From CAZGUH01 sp964529005 (GTDB lineage: Bacteria; Actinomycetota; Acidimicrobiia; Acidimicrobiales; Ilumatobacteraceae): a stretch of DNA of 64,000 bases. The DNA lies in contig CAZGUH010000001.1 in assembly GCA_964529005.1 (NCBI GenBank), forward strand, positions 186,001 through 250,000. The letters are read 5' to 3'. Made by a program: the position numbers and the translations under genes. The notes under the pieces are model-generated. The model was not told the origin of the DNA, made no database searches, and saw nothing but the letters and a program-made list of their open reading frames with translations. Of this stretch, positions 24,788 through 31,968 are shown one piece after another (position 1 is the first letter of the stretch; every line of letters begins with the position of its first letter).

Positions 24788-25016
24788 GCCGCGCGTGCAG
24801 TACCGGGTGATCTTCGGGAAGAAGGACGAGGCCGTCAGCGGACCCGACGACGCCGACGTGGTGATCAGCATCGCCGCGGCGGAGGCAGCGACCGATCCCG
24901 CCGTCGCCTACATGCGTGGCGCGTTGAAGGTCACCGGCCCGTCGTCGATGCTGTTCGACCTGCTGCGCAGCGGGGCGGTGGCCAGCGAGCTCAGCCGGCT
25001 CGCATCGCGTCCCTGA
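24780..25016 (+). CDS. Small SCP-2-like lipid-binding protein
   Basis: 78 residues; the ATG at 24780 lies inside the end of mca, so it is translationally coupled. Strand-helix pattern of the sterol carrier protein 2 C-terminal half: VQYRVIFGKKDEA, DADVVISIAAAEAATDP, YMRGALKVTGPSSMLFDLLR, where the GxLKVxG segment is the family hallmark. Shorter than a typical SCP-2 domain (about 100). May bind a hydrophobic ligand; any link to mycothiol detoxification is inference from coupling. Ends in a 26-nt convergent overlap with the YdjC-like gene. Confidence 0.7.
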   Translation: MAEPRVQYRVIFGKKDEAVSGPDDADVVISIAAAEAATDPAVAYMRGALKVTGPSSMLFDLLRSGAVASELSRLASRP

Positions 25017-25848
25017 GCGCCCGGTAGCCGATCAGGATCGCGCCGCGGTCCTCGATCAGATCGCGCAGGTGACGGTCGTCGACCATCAGCTCCAGGTCGT
25101 CGATCCAGCCGTCGGCCGCGTCGGTCAGCGCGTGCACTTCGGGCGAGTCGATCGCCGGCTGGACGTGGATCTCGGTGACGCCCGGCTGGAGTGCGGCGAC
25201 CGCGTGGTAGACGCGTTCGCGGCTGCCGGCTCGCCAGTCGTGGTCGAAGTGGTCGGGGAAGATCACACCTTCCTCCGCCGCGAGACGGCGGAACGGGAAG
25301 CCCGCCTGCTCCTCGGTGATGGTCGACGGCAGGCGGATCGGCAACCGGAACTCGACGGCGAGCTCGAGGTAGACGTCGAAGAACTCCGGGCGCAGCGTGA
25401 TCGACGTGAGGTGCGGCGCGAGGTGGGTGACGTCGATGCCCCATGCGAGAGCCCGCTCGATCTGGGCGCGGCACTCTCGCAGCACCTCCTCGGTGTCGGC
25501 GTGCTCCCACAGGTCGTCGACCGTCCGCGGGAAGCCGCCCTCGCCCGACAGCAGTGAGGGCGCATGGGTCACCGGCCCGAAGCGGTAGACCTCGTGCTCG
25601 CAGTTCAGCGTCAGGTGGACCCCGATGTCGGCGGTCGGGTCGGCGACGATCTCACGCGCCGCGTGCTGCGCCCACGGCGCCGGCACCATCAACGACGCGC
25701 ACGTGGCGACGCCCTCGCGCAACGAGCGCATCACACCGACGTTGGCGGCGTGGCACGACCCGAGGTCGTCACAGGAGATGACGACGAGCCGCGCTTCGTC
25801 CGGATACCCGAGCATCGAGGCAAGGGATCGAGATGCGAGCGACGCCAC
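24991..25848 (-). CDS. YdjC/ChbG-like carbohydrate deacetylase
   Basis: 285 residues. YdjC-family deacetylases remove N-acetyl groups from chito-oligosaccharides with a Mg/Zn ion. Seen: ARLVVISCDDLGSCHAANVG (metal Asp-Asp), CASLMVPAPWAQHA, DIGVHLTLNCE (His), THLAPHLTSITLRPEFFDV (His in the second half) and VTEIHVQPA near the end. The GTG at 25848 is chosen because TAGGTT lies 8 nt upstream; the ATG at 25815 is an alternative and a GTG at 25896 would overlap the nuclease gene. Substrate not assignable; ChbG is only the nearest named relative. Confidence 0.85.
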   Translation of the reverse strand: MASLASRSLASMLGYPDEARLVVISCDDLGSCHAANVGVMRSLREGVATCASLMVPAPWAQHAAREIVADPTADIGVHLTLNCEHEVYRFGPVTHAPSLLSGEGGFPRTVDDLWEHADTEEVLRECRAQIERALAWGIDVTHLAPHLTSITLRPEFFDVYLELAVEFRLPIRLPSTITEEQAGFPFRRLAAEEGVIFPDHFDHDWRAGSRERVYHAVAALQPGVTEIHVQPAIDSPEVHALTDAADGWIDDLELMVDDRHLRDLIEDRGAILIGYRALRDAMRAG

Positions 25849-25856
25849 GATGAGAG

Positions 25857-25862
25857 AACCTA
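25857..25862 (-). promoter_or_regulatory. -10-like TAGGTT before the YdjC-like gene
   Basis: Minus-strand TAGGTT, 8 nt before the GTG at 25848; it overlaps the stop codon of the upstream nuclease gene. Confidence 0.4.
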
Positions 25863-26426
25863 TCGGCCACTCGTCGCCACGGAGCAGGACCCCCACAGAC
25901 CGCGGTCGTTCGCCTCGGCGTCGCGGGCCGCCTCGGCGAACGCGTCGGCGAAGGTCGTGTTCGGTTCGAAGCGCAGCGGCGTGGCGAAACCGCGCCGCAC
26001 GATCTCGAGGTTGACGAACAACCCGTCGGAGCTGCGGTAGACGTAGGCCAGCAAGCGGCCGTAGTCGTCACGCGCCTCGACGTCGCGCTGGAGGTGCACG
26101 CCGCTGCCAAGCGGGAGCAGATCGGCGGTGAACGCGGCGGCTTCGGGTCCGTAGCAGTCGGCCGGCTGGTCGGGATGCTCGACCTCGGGCGTGTCGATGC
26201 CGATCAGGCGCACACGCTCGTCGTCACCGTCGTCGAAGACGACGCGGAGGGTGTCGCCGTCGACCACGCTCGCGACCGTGGCATGGGTCGGCAGGAGCGT
26301 CGAGGACGGCTCCTCGGCGCGGTCGCTCCCGCCCCCGGCGCACCCCGCGAGAGCGAGTGCGGCCGCGACCAGGGCGCGCCGATCAGATGCGCTCGATGAG
26401 GGTGCCCGTGCCAATGCCGCCGCCAC
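25860..26426 (-). CDS. Secreted thermonuclease-like (SNase) lipoprotein
   Basis: 188 residues from the GTG at 26426 (TTG at 26414 also possible). Signal with lipobox ALALAGC, then a staphylococcal-nuclease domain: VVDGDTLRVVFDDGD, ERVRLIGIDTPEVEHPDQ (catalytic Arg and Asp region), GPEAAAFTADLLPLG, DDYGRLLAYVYR (catalytic Glu/Arg region, here as D-Y-G-R), VNLEIVRRGFA. Extracellular DNA/RNA degradation is expected. The 5-prime 44 nt overlap the end of the thiolase gene on the same strand in another frame, so the signal-peptide start is encoded within thiolase codons; coupled translation is likely. Confidence 0.85.
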   Translation of the reverse strand: MAAALARAPSSSASDRRALVAAALALAGCAGGGSDRAEEPSSTLLPTHATVASVVDGDTLRVVFDDGDDERVRLIGIDTPEVEHPDQPADCYGPEAAAFTADLLPLGSGVHLQRDVEARDDYGRLLAYVYRSSDGLFVNLEIVRRGFATPLRFEPNTTFADAFAEAARDAEANDRGLWGSCSVATSGR

Positions 26427-27561
26427 AGCACATCGACACCAGCGCGTAGCGACCCTGGGTGCGCTCGAGCTCGTACAGTGCCTTCGTCATGAGGAACGCG
26501 CCGGTGCCGCCGAGGGGATGGCCGAGGGCGATGGCGCCGCCGTTGGGGTTCGTGCGCTCGATGTCGGCGCCGACCTCCTTCGCCCAGGCGAGCACGACCG
26601 AGGCGAAGGCCTCGTTGATCTCGAACACGTCGATGTCGTCGATCGTGAGCTTGTTGCGGTCGAGCAGGTGACGGGTGGCGTCGATCGGGCCGGTGAGCAT
26701 CAGCACCGGATCGACCCCGACGAGGCAGGTGTCGACGACGCGCGCCCGCGGCGTGAGCCCGAGCGCGTTCGCCTTCTCGTCGGTCGTCATCAGCAGCGCC
26801 GCGGCGCCGTCGCTGATCTGCGAACTGCTGCCGGCGGTGTGGATGCCGTTCTCGCGCGCCACCGGCTTCAGCGTGGCGAGCTTCTCCAGGCTGGTCTCAC
26901 GGATGCCCTCGTCGCGCCGAACCGTGTGGGTCGTGCCGGTGGGGTTGCCCTCCTCGTCGACGTCGGGCGCTTCGACCTCGATGTACTGCCCGGCGAAGCG
27001 GTCTTCCTCCCACGCCCGCGCCGCACGCTGCTGCGACAGGAGGGCGAACCCGTCGGTGTCGTCGCGCGTGATGCCCCACTTCTCGGCGATCCGCTCAGCG
27101 GCTTCGAACTGGGACGTGAACTCGTAGCGGGCGAAGTACGGCTTCGCGATCGGGGCGCCGAGGCCGAGCTTCTTGCTCGAGTTGCTGCCGATCGGCACCC
27201 GGCTCATCGCTTCGACGCCGCACCCGATGGCGACGTCGACCACGCCGGCCTGCACCAGCGCCGTGGCGACGTTCGTCGCTTGCTGGCTCGAGCCGCACTG
27301 TGTGTCGACCGTGGTGGCCGCGACGGACATCGGCAGGCCGGCGGTGAGCCATGCGGTGCGGCCGATGTTGAAGCTCTGCTCGCCCACCTGGCTGACGCAC
27401 CCGGTGACGACCTGGCCGACGGCCGCCGGATCGATGCCCGTGCGCTCGACGACCGCGCTCTGCACGGCGCCGAGTGTCAACGACGGGTGCAGCGTCGACA
27501 GGCCGCCGCCCTTGCGACCGATGGGTGTGCGGACGGCATCGACGATCACGACGTTGGACAT
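26383..27561 (-). CDS. Acetyl-CoA acyltransferase (thiolase)
   Basis: 392 residues. Condenses or cleaves acyl-CoA thioesters. Catalytic residues seen: Cys in VDTQCGSSQQATN, the FEINEAFASVVLAWAKE segment (NEAF), His in GHPLGGTGA and Cys in SMCCGGGIGTGT. QCGSSQQA and NEAFASV are typical of the steroid/fatty-acid FadA5/FadA6-like actinobacterial thiolases. Full length with normal ends. The start ATG at 27561 is 6 nt behind TAGGAT. No other beta-oxidation genes nearby, so the pathway cannot be fixed from context. Confidence 0.92.
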   Translation of the reverse strand: MSNVVIVDAVRTPIGRKGGGLSTLHPSLTLGAVQSAVVERTGIDPAAVGQVVTGCVSQVGEQSFNIGRTAWLTAGLPMSVAATTVDTQCGSSQQATNVATALVQAGVVDVAIGCGVEAMSRVPIGSNSSKKLGLGAPIAKPYFARYEFTSQFEAAERIAEKWGITRDDTDGFALLSQQRAARAWEEDRFAGQYIEVEAPDVDEEGNPTGTTHTVRRDEGIRETSLEKLATLKPVARENGIHTAGSSSQISDGAAALLMTTDEKANALGLTPRARVVDTCLVGVDPVLMLTGPIDATRHLLDRNKLTIDDIDVFEINEAFASVVLAWAKEVGADIERTNPNGGAIALGHPLGGTGAFLMTKALYELERTQGRYALVSMCCGGGIGTGTLIERI

Positions 27562-27567
27562 GCCGGC

Positions 27568-27573
27568 ATCCTA
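27568..27573 (-). promoter_or_regulatory. -10-like TAGGAT before the thiolase gene
   Basis: Minus-strand TAGGAT, 6 nt before the ATG at 27561. Confidence 0.5.
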
Positions 27574-27627
27574 CGAAGGGGGCGCCGCGGACCTCGGACC
27601 GAGCGCGGAGATCGCCGGAATTTCGCG

Positions 27628-30579
27628 TCAGCCCGTGAAGTAGCCGTTGACGTCGATGATCGCGTGCGTCGCCGACCAGGCGAAGAGTGCGACCGAGCCG
27701 GGATGCGCAGTCGCGGCGAGCGGCACGATGGCGCCGTTGGCGATGTCCGATCCCGGCGTCGACCAGTTGACGTTGGACACGTACGCCGCCGCGGGATCGA
27801 CGTCACCGGGCACCAGGGTGAGATACCCGCCGGCGTGCTGCTGCTGCGTCGCCGTCACGTTGAACGACACGGCCACGGCGCCTGAGGCCGGGATCCCCGC
27901 GACGCCGGCCACGTTCAGCAGCACGGTCGAGCGGTCAGCCAGCGCACTCGCCAGGCGCGTGTCGAACACGCGGTTCGGCCCGAGGGGCACGAACCGGCCA
28001 GCGGTGCCGACAGGGGCGTTGGCGTCGGTGATGTAGCCGACGACGTCGACGATCAGGTGGGCGCCGCGCTCGGTGTAGAGCGCGATCGAGGGTCCTCCGG
28101 GGTTGATCGGGACGATCGCCGTGTTGGCGACCTCCGCGCCCGGCGCCATGTTCAGCGTCGACACGTTCGGCGGCGCTCCGAAGCCGGACCACGCCGTCAC
28201 ATAGCCCGGCAACGTCGGCTCCACGCCGGTGACGTTGACGATGACCGCGCTGACGCCCGTGGACGGCACGCCCGAGCCGGGCCGCAACGGCACCGTCACG
28301 ACCTCGCCGGCGCCGGGCTCGTGCGGCGCCCAGCCGTCGGGCAGGACCGCGGGGTCGGTCTGACGTGTGTCGAGCACGCGTCGCGGCGTCATCGGCTGGT
28401 AGCGCCCGGCGGACGCGCTCGCGGCGGGCACGAAGTATCCGAAGACGTCGATCAGCAGCGACCCGCCGGCGTCGGTGTACACGGAGATCTTGCCGTCCTG
28501 GCCGATCGGGACGAGGGTGAAGTTCGGCAGCACCTGGCCGACGCTCGACATGTTGAGCGTGCTCGCCCCTCCGACGGGGGCGCGCAACGTCGGGAAGGCC
28601 TGGATGTAGCCCGGCTGGTGGCTGCCGGTGTCGGTGACGTTGATCGCCACCGCCGTCGCGCCGGTGGGCGCTGGCAAGCCGGGGCCGGCGACGGGAACGT
28701 CGATGATCGTGCCGGGCGGGTAGGAGCCGAGCGGCACGCCCGGCGGCCCGATCGGGCTGCTCAGGCGGCTGTCGAGCAACCGGATCGGTGAGATCGGCGT
28801 GTACGCAGCGGCATTCGTGTTCACTGCCCCTGACGGCGGCGGGGGCATGGAGATCTCGCCGACGCCGTAGGCGATGTCGGCCCCGGGGTCGCCGCGATCG
28901 ACCGTGTAGTGCTTCGTCACCGCCGCCAGCTCGCGCGGTCCGGCGGCGAGGTTCGCCCCGAGGTACAGCGCCGCCGTCCCGGCAGCGACCGGGGTCGCCG
29001 CGCTGGTGCCGTCGAAGCACGCAGCACCGGGATAGAACTCCGCGTGCAGGCAGGCCACGGCGGACAGGTCGGGCTTCACGCGCTGGTCGTTCGTCGGGCC
29101 CTGCGAGCTGTAGTACGCCACGGTGCGGCTGTCGTCGTCGACGGCGCCGACCGCCACCACAGCGGGGTCCCTGCTGTCGGCGATCGGGTTCGCGCCGCTG
29201 TAGGGGGTTTGCCAGAACTCCAGCGAGCCTTGGTACACCTGGAGCTCCAGCACGTCGCCGATCGACCCGCTGCCCATCTCCAGGCGCCGGATGCGCAGCG
29301 ACACGTTCGGTGTCGTGCTGCATCCGCCGACGTTGTCGAGCTCGACCGGGGGCGCCCCGGCCTGCTGGTTGACGCCTGGGCCGCCGGGGAAGAGACGCGC
29401 CCCGCCCTCCCAGATCTCGTAGTCGTAGTTCGTCCGGGTCGCAGGCGGGCCCCAGTCGTTCCAGCGCCCGGCGAGGATCCACGTCAGGTATCCGCCCCCG
29501 CAGGAGCCCGAATCCTGCGGAGGGTTCAGCGACATCGCGGTCTCGCCGTCGGGGAACCGCAGGTATCCCGAGGCGTCGAACGAGTCGGGGCCGACGACCG
29601 TGCGCCAGTAGGAGGTCGAGCCCTCGTTGCCGATGGCGTTGAACCACGTGATGCCCTTGCTCGCCGCGTAGCTGACCGCGTCGGCGAGCGGGCCGGTGCC
29701 GTCTCCCGGCCCGTCGTAGGAGAACCCCAGCGAGCTGTTGACGACGCGCACGCCACGCGACGCGAACCAGTCGATGACCGCGTAGAGGTCGCTGATCGTC
29801 CCGGCCTGCGCGGCGTACAGGTCCGCGGACGGGGCGATGTCGTGGATGATCTCGGCGACCGCGACCCCGTGCGCGCTGCCGCCGCTGCGGACGTCGCACG
29901 GCGCGCCGCCGTCGAGACACAGCATCTCGGTGACGCGGGGAACGTCCTCGATCGCCCAGTTGAAGAAGTCGAGGATGCCGACCCGCACACCGGCGCCGGT
30001 GAACCCGGCCGTGTGCCACGCGTCGGCGTTGACCGCGGTCGACGGGTCGGATCCCGGCGGGCTGGCGGCGCGTGCCTGCCCGCCCGGCAGCTCGAGGGGG
30101 CGGCTGGCGATGTCGCGCGGGCTGCGGACGTAGGCCACGCCTGCCGACGTGGCGACGTCGGCGATCCGATCGGGCGGCAGGAGCGCCTGTGCCACCGTGC
30201 CCGGCGCAGCGCCCGTCACCGTGCCCCCGGCTGCGGCGACGAGGTCGCGGATCGCGTCGTCCGCGCCGTCGTGGAGGATCTCGACGGCGATCATCGTCGG
30301 AGCGGAGCGCTCCGCGGGGCGCGGCGCACGCAACGCCGCCAGCTCTGCCCGGAGCGCGGGATCGTCGATCGGCCGGTCCGGGTCGGCAGGCGACGCCGGC
30401 AGGTGGTCCTCGACGATCGCCCGGTCGCCGTCGCTGTCACCGTCAGGGTCCGCCGCCGTGGCGGGCAGGGCGCCCGCGGTGACGGCGAAGGCCGCGACCA
30501 CAGCGCCGTACAGCGCTCGGCGCCGGGCCGCCCTCGGTCGATCGTCGGACGTGGTCGAGGTCGGTCGCCGCCGAATCAC
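27628..30579 (-). CDS. Large secreted subtilisin-like (S8) protease with three C-terminal repeat domains
   Basis: 983 residues. Twin-Arg-rich n-region and hydrophobic ALYGAVVAAFAVTAGALPATA form the signal peptide; residues about 45-190 are a propeptide-like region. S8 domain: Asp204 in VRVGILDFFNWA (DFF instead of the usual DTG), His237 in AHGVAVAEIIHD, oxyanion Asn in FNAIGNEG, Ser526 in DGTSAATPVAAG. From about residue 590 come three repeats of about 137 residues, each starting with a RLLDSR/RVLDTR/RVFDTR motif (597, 734, 870) and ending LIDVFGYF, LIVDVVGYI or IIDVNGYF. Such repeats occur in actinobacterial surface and secreted proteins. Extracellular or cell-wall-associated proteolysis is expected. 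GTG start behind TACCGT. Confidence 0.9.
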   Translation of the reverse strand: MIRRRPTSTTSDDRPRAARRRALYGAVVAAFAVTAGALPATAADPDGDSDGDRAIVEDHLPASPADPDRPIDDPALRAELAALRAPRPAERSAPTMIAVEILHDGADDAIRDLVAAAGGTVTGAAPGTVAQALLPPDRIADVATSAGVAYVRSPRDIASRPLELPGGQARAASPPGSDPSTAVNADAWHTAGFTGAGVRVGILDFFNWAIEDVPRVTEMLCLDGGAPCDVRSGGSAHGVAVAEIIHDIAPSADLYAAQAGTISDLYAVIDWFASRGVRVVNSSLGFSYDGPGDGTGPLADAVSYAASKGITWFNAIGNEGSTSYWRTVVGPDSFDASGYLRFPDGETAMSLNPPQDSGSCGGGYLTWILAGRWNDWGPPATRTNYDYEIWEGGARLFPGGPGVNQQAGAPPVELDNVGGCSTTPNVSLRIRRLEMGSGSIGDVLELQVYQGSLEFWQTPYSGANPIADSRDPAVVAVGAVDDDSRTVAYYSSQGPTNDQRVKPDLSAVACLHAEFYPGAACFDGTSAATPVAAGTAALYLGANLAAGPRELAAVTKHYTVDRGDPGADIAYGVGEISMPPPPSGAVNTNAAAYTPISPIRLLDSRLSSPIGPPGVPLGSYPPGTIIDVPVAGPGLPAPTGATAVAINVTDTGSHQPGYIQAFPTLRAPVGGASTLNMSSVGQVLPNFTLVPIGQDGKISVYTDAGGSLLIDVFGYFVPAASASAGRYQPMTPRRVLDTRQTDPAVLPDGWAPHEPGAGEVVTVPLRPGSGVPSTGVSAVIVNVTGVEPTLPGYVTAWSGFGAPPNVSTLNMAPGAEVANTAIVPINPGGPSIALYTERGAHLIVDVVGYITDANAPVGTAGRFVPLGPNRVFDTRLASALADRSTVLLNVAGVAGIPASGAVAVSFNVTATQQQHAGGYLTLVPGDVDPAAAYVSNVNWSTPGSDIANGAIVPLAATAHPGSVALFAWSATHAIIDVNGYFTG

Positions 30580-30585
30580 GCGCGC

Positions 30586-30591
30586 ACGGTA
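30586..30591 (-). promoter_or_regulatory. -10-like TACCGT before the S8 protease
   Basis: Minus-strand TACCGT, 6 nt before the GTG at 30579. Confidence 0.5.
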
Positions 30592-30628
30592 CTCGACGTG
30601 GCGCTCTCAGTCAGCAAGCGCAGCATGC

Positions 30629-31162
30629 TCAGCCGCAGACGCCACCCGGCCGGCACACGTCGCCGCTCGGATCGTCGTTCGCCGACGCGGACTCGACAGG
30701 CGCCGACTCGGACAGCAGGCGGCCGAGGTGAGCCCCCAGCGAGAGGTCGTCGAGCGATCCGAGGATCGAGTGCCGCAGGCGTCCGGCGCGGTCGACGAGG
30801 AGCGTCGTGGGGGTTCCCTGGAGGCCGAGGGCGGCCATCGTCGCCGGGAGCGAGCGGCCTTCCACCGGCCGGTCGATCGCGACGGGGAACGTGATCCGGT
30901 ATTCGGAGACGAACGCCGCGAGCGCAGCCGGCCCCATCACGTCGTGGTGTTCGAACACACAGTGCAGCCCCAGCACGACAACCTGCTCGCGGTCGAAAGC
31001 GCGGTGCACCCGCTGCGCTTGGGGCAGCCCGTGGCTGACGCATCCGGGGCACAACATCTGGAACGCCTCGATCAGCACCACGCGGCCGCGCAGGTCGGCG
31101 AGGTCGATCGGCGGGCTGTTGACCCAGCCGGCCACGTCGATCGTCAGCGGCGCGGGATCCAC
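30629..31162 (-). CDS. Thioredoxin-fold redoxin
   Basis: 177 residues, thioredoxin/AhpC-TSA fold: DLRGRVVLIEAFQMLCPGC carries a CPGC redox pair after the first strand, LQGTPTTLLVDRAGRLRHS holds the cis-Pro, and IDRPVEGRS lies between. No signal peptide, so cytoplasmic. An extra Cys pair at the extreme C-terminus (CRPGGVCG) is unusual and could be a resolving or metal-binding site. Substrate unknown. The GTG at 31162 is 6 nt behind TATGGT. Divergent from the MDMPI gene. Confidence 0.82.
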   Translation of the reverse strand: MDPAPLTIDVAGWVNSPPIDLADLRGRVVLIEAFQMLCPGCVSHGLPQAQRVHRAFDREQVVVLGLHCVFEHHDVMGPAALAAFVSEYRITFPVAIDRPVEGRSLPATMAALGLQGTPTTLLVDRAGRLRHSILGSLDDLSLGAHLGRLLSESAPVESASANDDPSGDVCRPGGVCG

Positions 31163-31168
31163 AGCAGC

Positions 31169-31174
31169 ACCATA
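31169..31174 (-). promoter_or_regulatory. -10-like TATGGT before the redoxin
   Basis: Minus-strand TATGGT, 6 nt before the GTG at 31162. Confidence 0.5.
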
Positions 31175-31220
31175 CGACCCGAACCCGATCTCCGAACCGA
31201 GGGCCGTGCTCGTGCCCTAT

Positions 31221-31226
31221 TAGCGT
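31221..31226 (+). promoter_or_regulatory. -10-like TAGCGT before the MDMPI gene
   Basis: TAGCGT ends 7 nt before the ATG at 31234; divergent from the redoxin promoter. Confidence 0.5.
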
Positions 31227-31233
31227 CGGCGCG

Positions 31234-31968
31234 ATGGAGACGAGCCACCACATCGACGTCGTCGGAGCGGAAGGCGCCGCGCTGGCCGACGCTGCCGCAG
31301 CCGCAGGCCTGTCGGCCCCCGTGCCGCCGTGTCCGGGCTGGGACGTCGCCGCGCTGCTGCGGCACGTCGGTGGCGTGCACCGCTTCTGGATCCGAATGCT
31401 CACCGAGCGGGTCACCGAGCGTCCGACGTTCCGATCCGACGGTGTCGATGTCGCGGACGCCGCCGTCGAGGGGTGGTATCGGGAGGGCCTCGACGAGCTC
31501 GTCGGGGCATTGCGCGCGGCCGATCCGGCGATGCCCTTGTGGAACTGGACCGGTCTCGGGGGCGGCGACGTCGCCTGGGCCGCCCGGCGCATGGCGCAGG
31601 AGACCGCCGTGCACCGGTGGGACGCCGACGCGGCCGCCGGGCGGGCCTCGGCCATCGACGCGGAGCTGGCCAGCGACGGGATCGACGAGTTCCTGACGCA
31701 GTTCCTGTCGCGCCCGCATCGCGATTCGGCGCCGATCGCCGGCTCTGCGCATGTGCACTGCACGGACGTTCCGGGCGAGTGGCTGGTCGTCGAGGACGAA
31801 GGTCAGGGCATCGTCGTCACCCGCGAGCATGCGAAGGGCTCCTGCGCGTTGCGCGGTCCTGCCAGCGACCTGTTGCTCGTCGTGTGGGGCCGGGCGCCGC
31901 TGTCGTCGATCGAGGTGATCGGCGACGCCGACGTGGCCGCTCGCTTCGTCGCCCGCGCTCGGCGTTAG
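31234..31968 (+). CDS. Maleylpyruvate isomerase family, mycothiol-dependent (DinB fold)
   Basis: 244 residues. N-terminal DinB-like four-helix domain with VPPCPGWDVAALLRHVGGVH (conserved CPGWxVxxLxxHV/I, metal His) and RRMAQETAVHRWDADAAAG (second metal motif ExxVHxxD), followed by the MDMPI C-terminal domain from about residue 165. The family uses mycothiol as cofactor or substrate for isomerisation or thiol transfer; true maleylpyruvate isomerase activity is not implied. Fits with mca at 23873. Overlaps the convergent DUF2207 gene by 4 nt. Confidence 0.88.
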   Translation: METSHHIDVVGAEGAALADAAAAAGLSAPVPPCPGWDVAALLRHVGGVHRFWIRMLTERVTERPTFRSDGVDVADAAVEGWYREGLDELVGALRAADPAMPLWNWTGLGGGDVAWAARRMAQETAVHRWDADAAAGRASAIDAELASDGIDEFLTQFLSRPHRDSAPIAGSAHVHCTDVPGEWLVVEDEGQGIVVTREHAKGSCALRGPASDLLLVVWGRAPLSSIEVIGDADVAARFVARARR

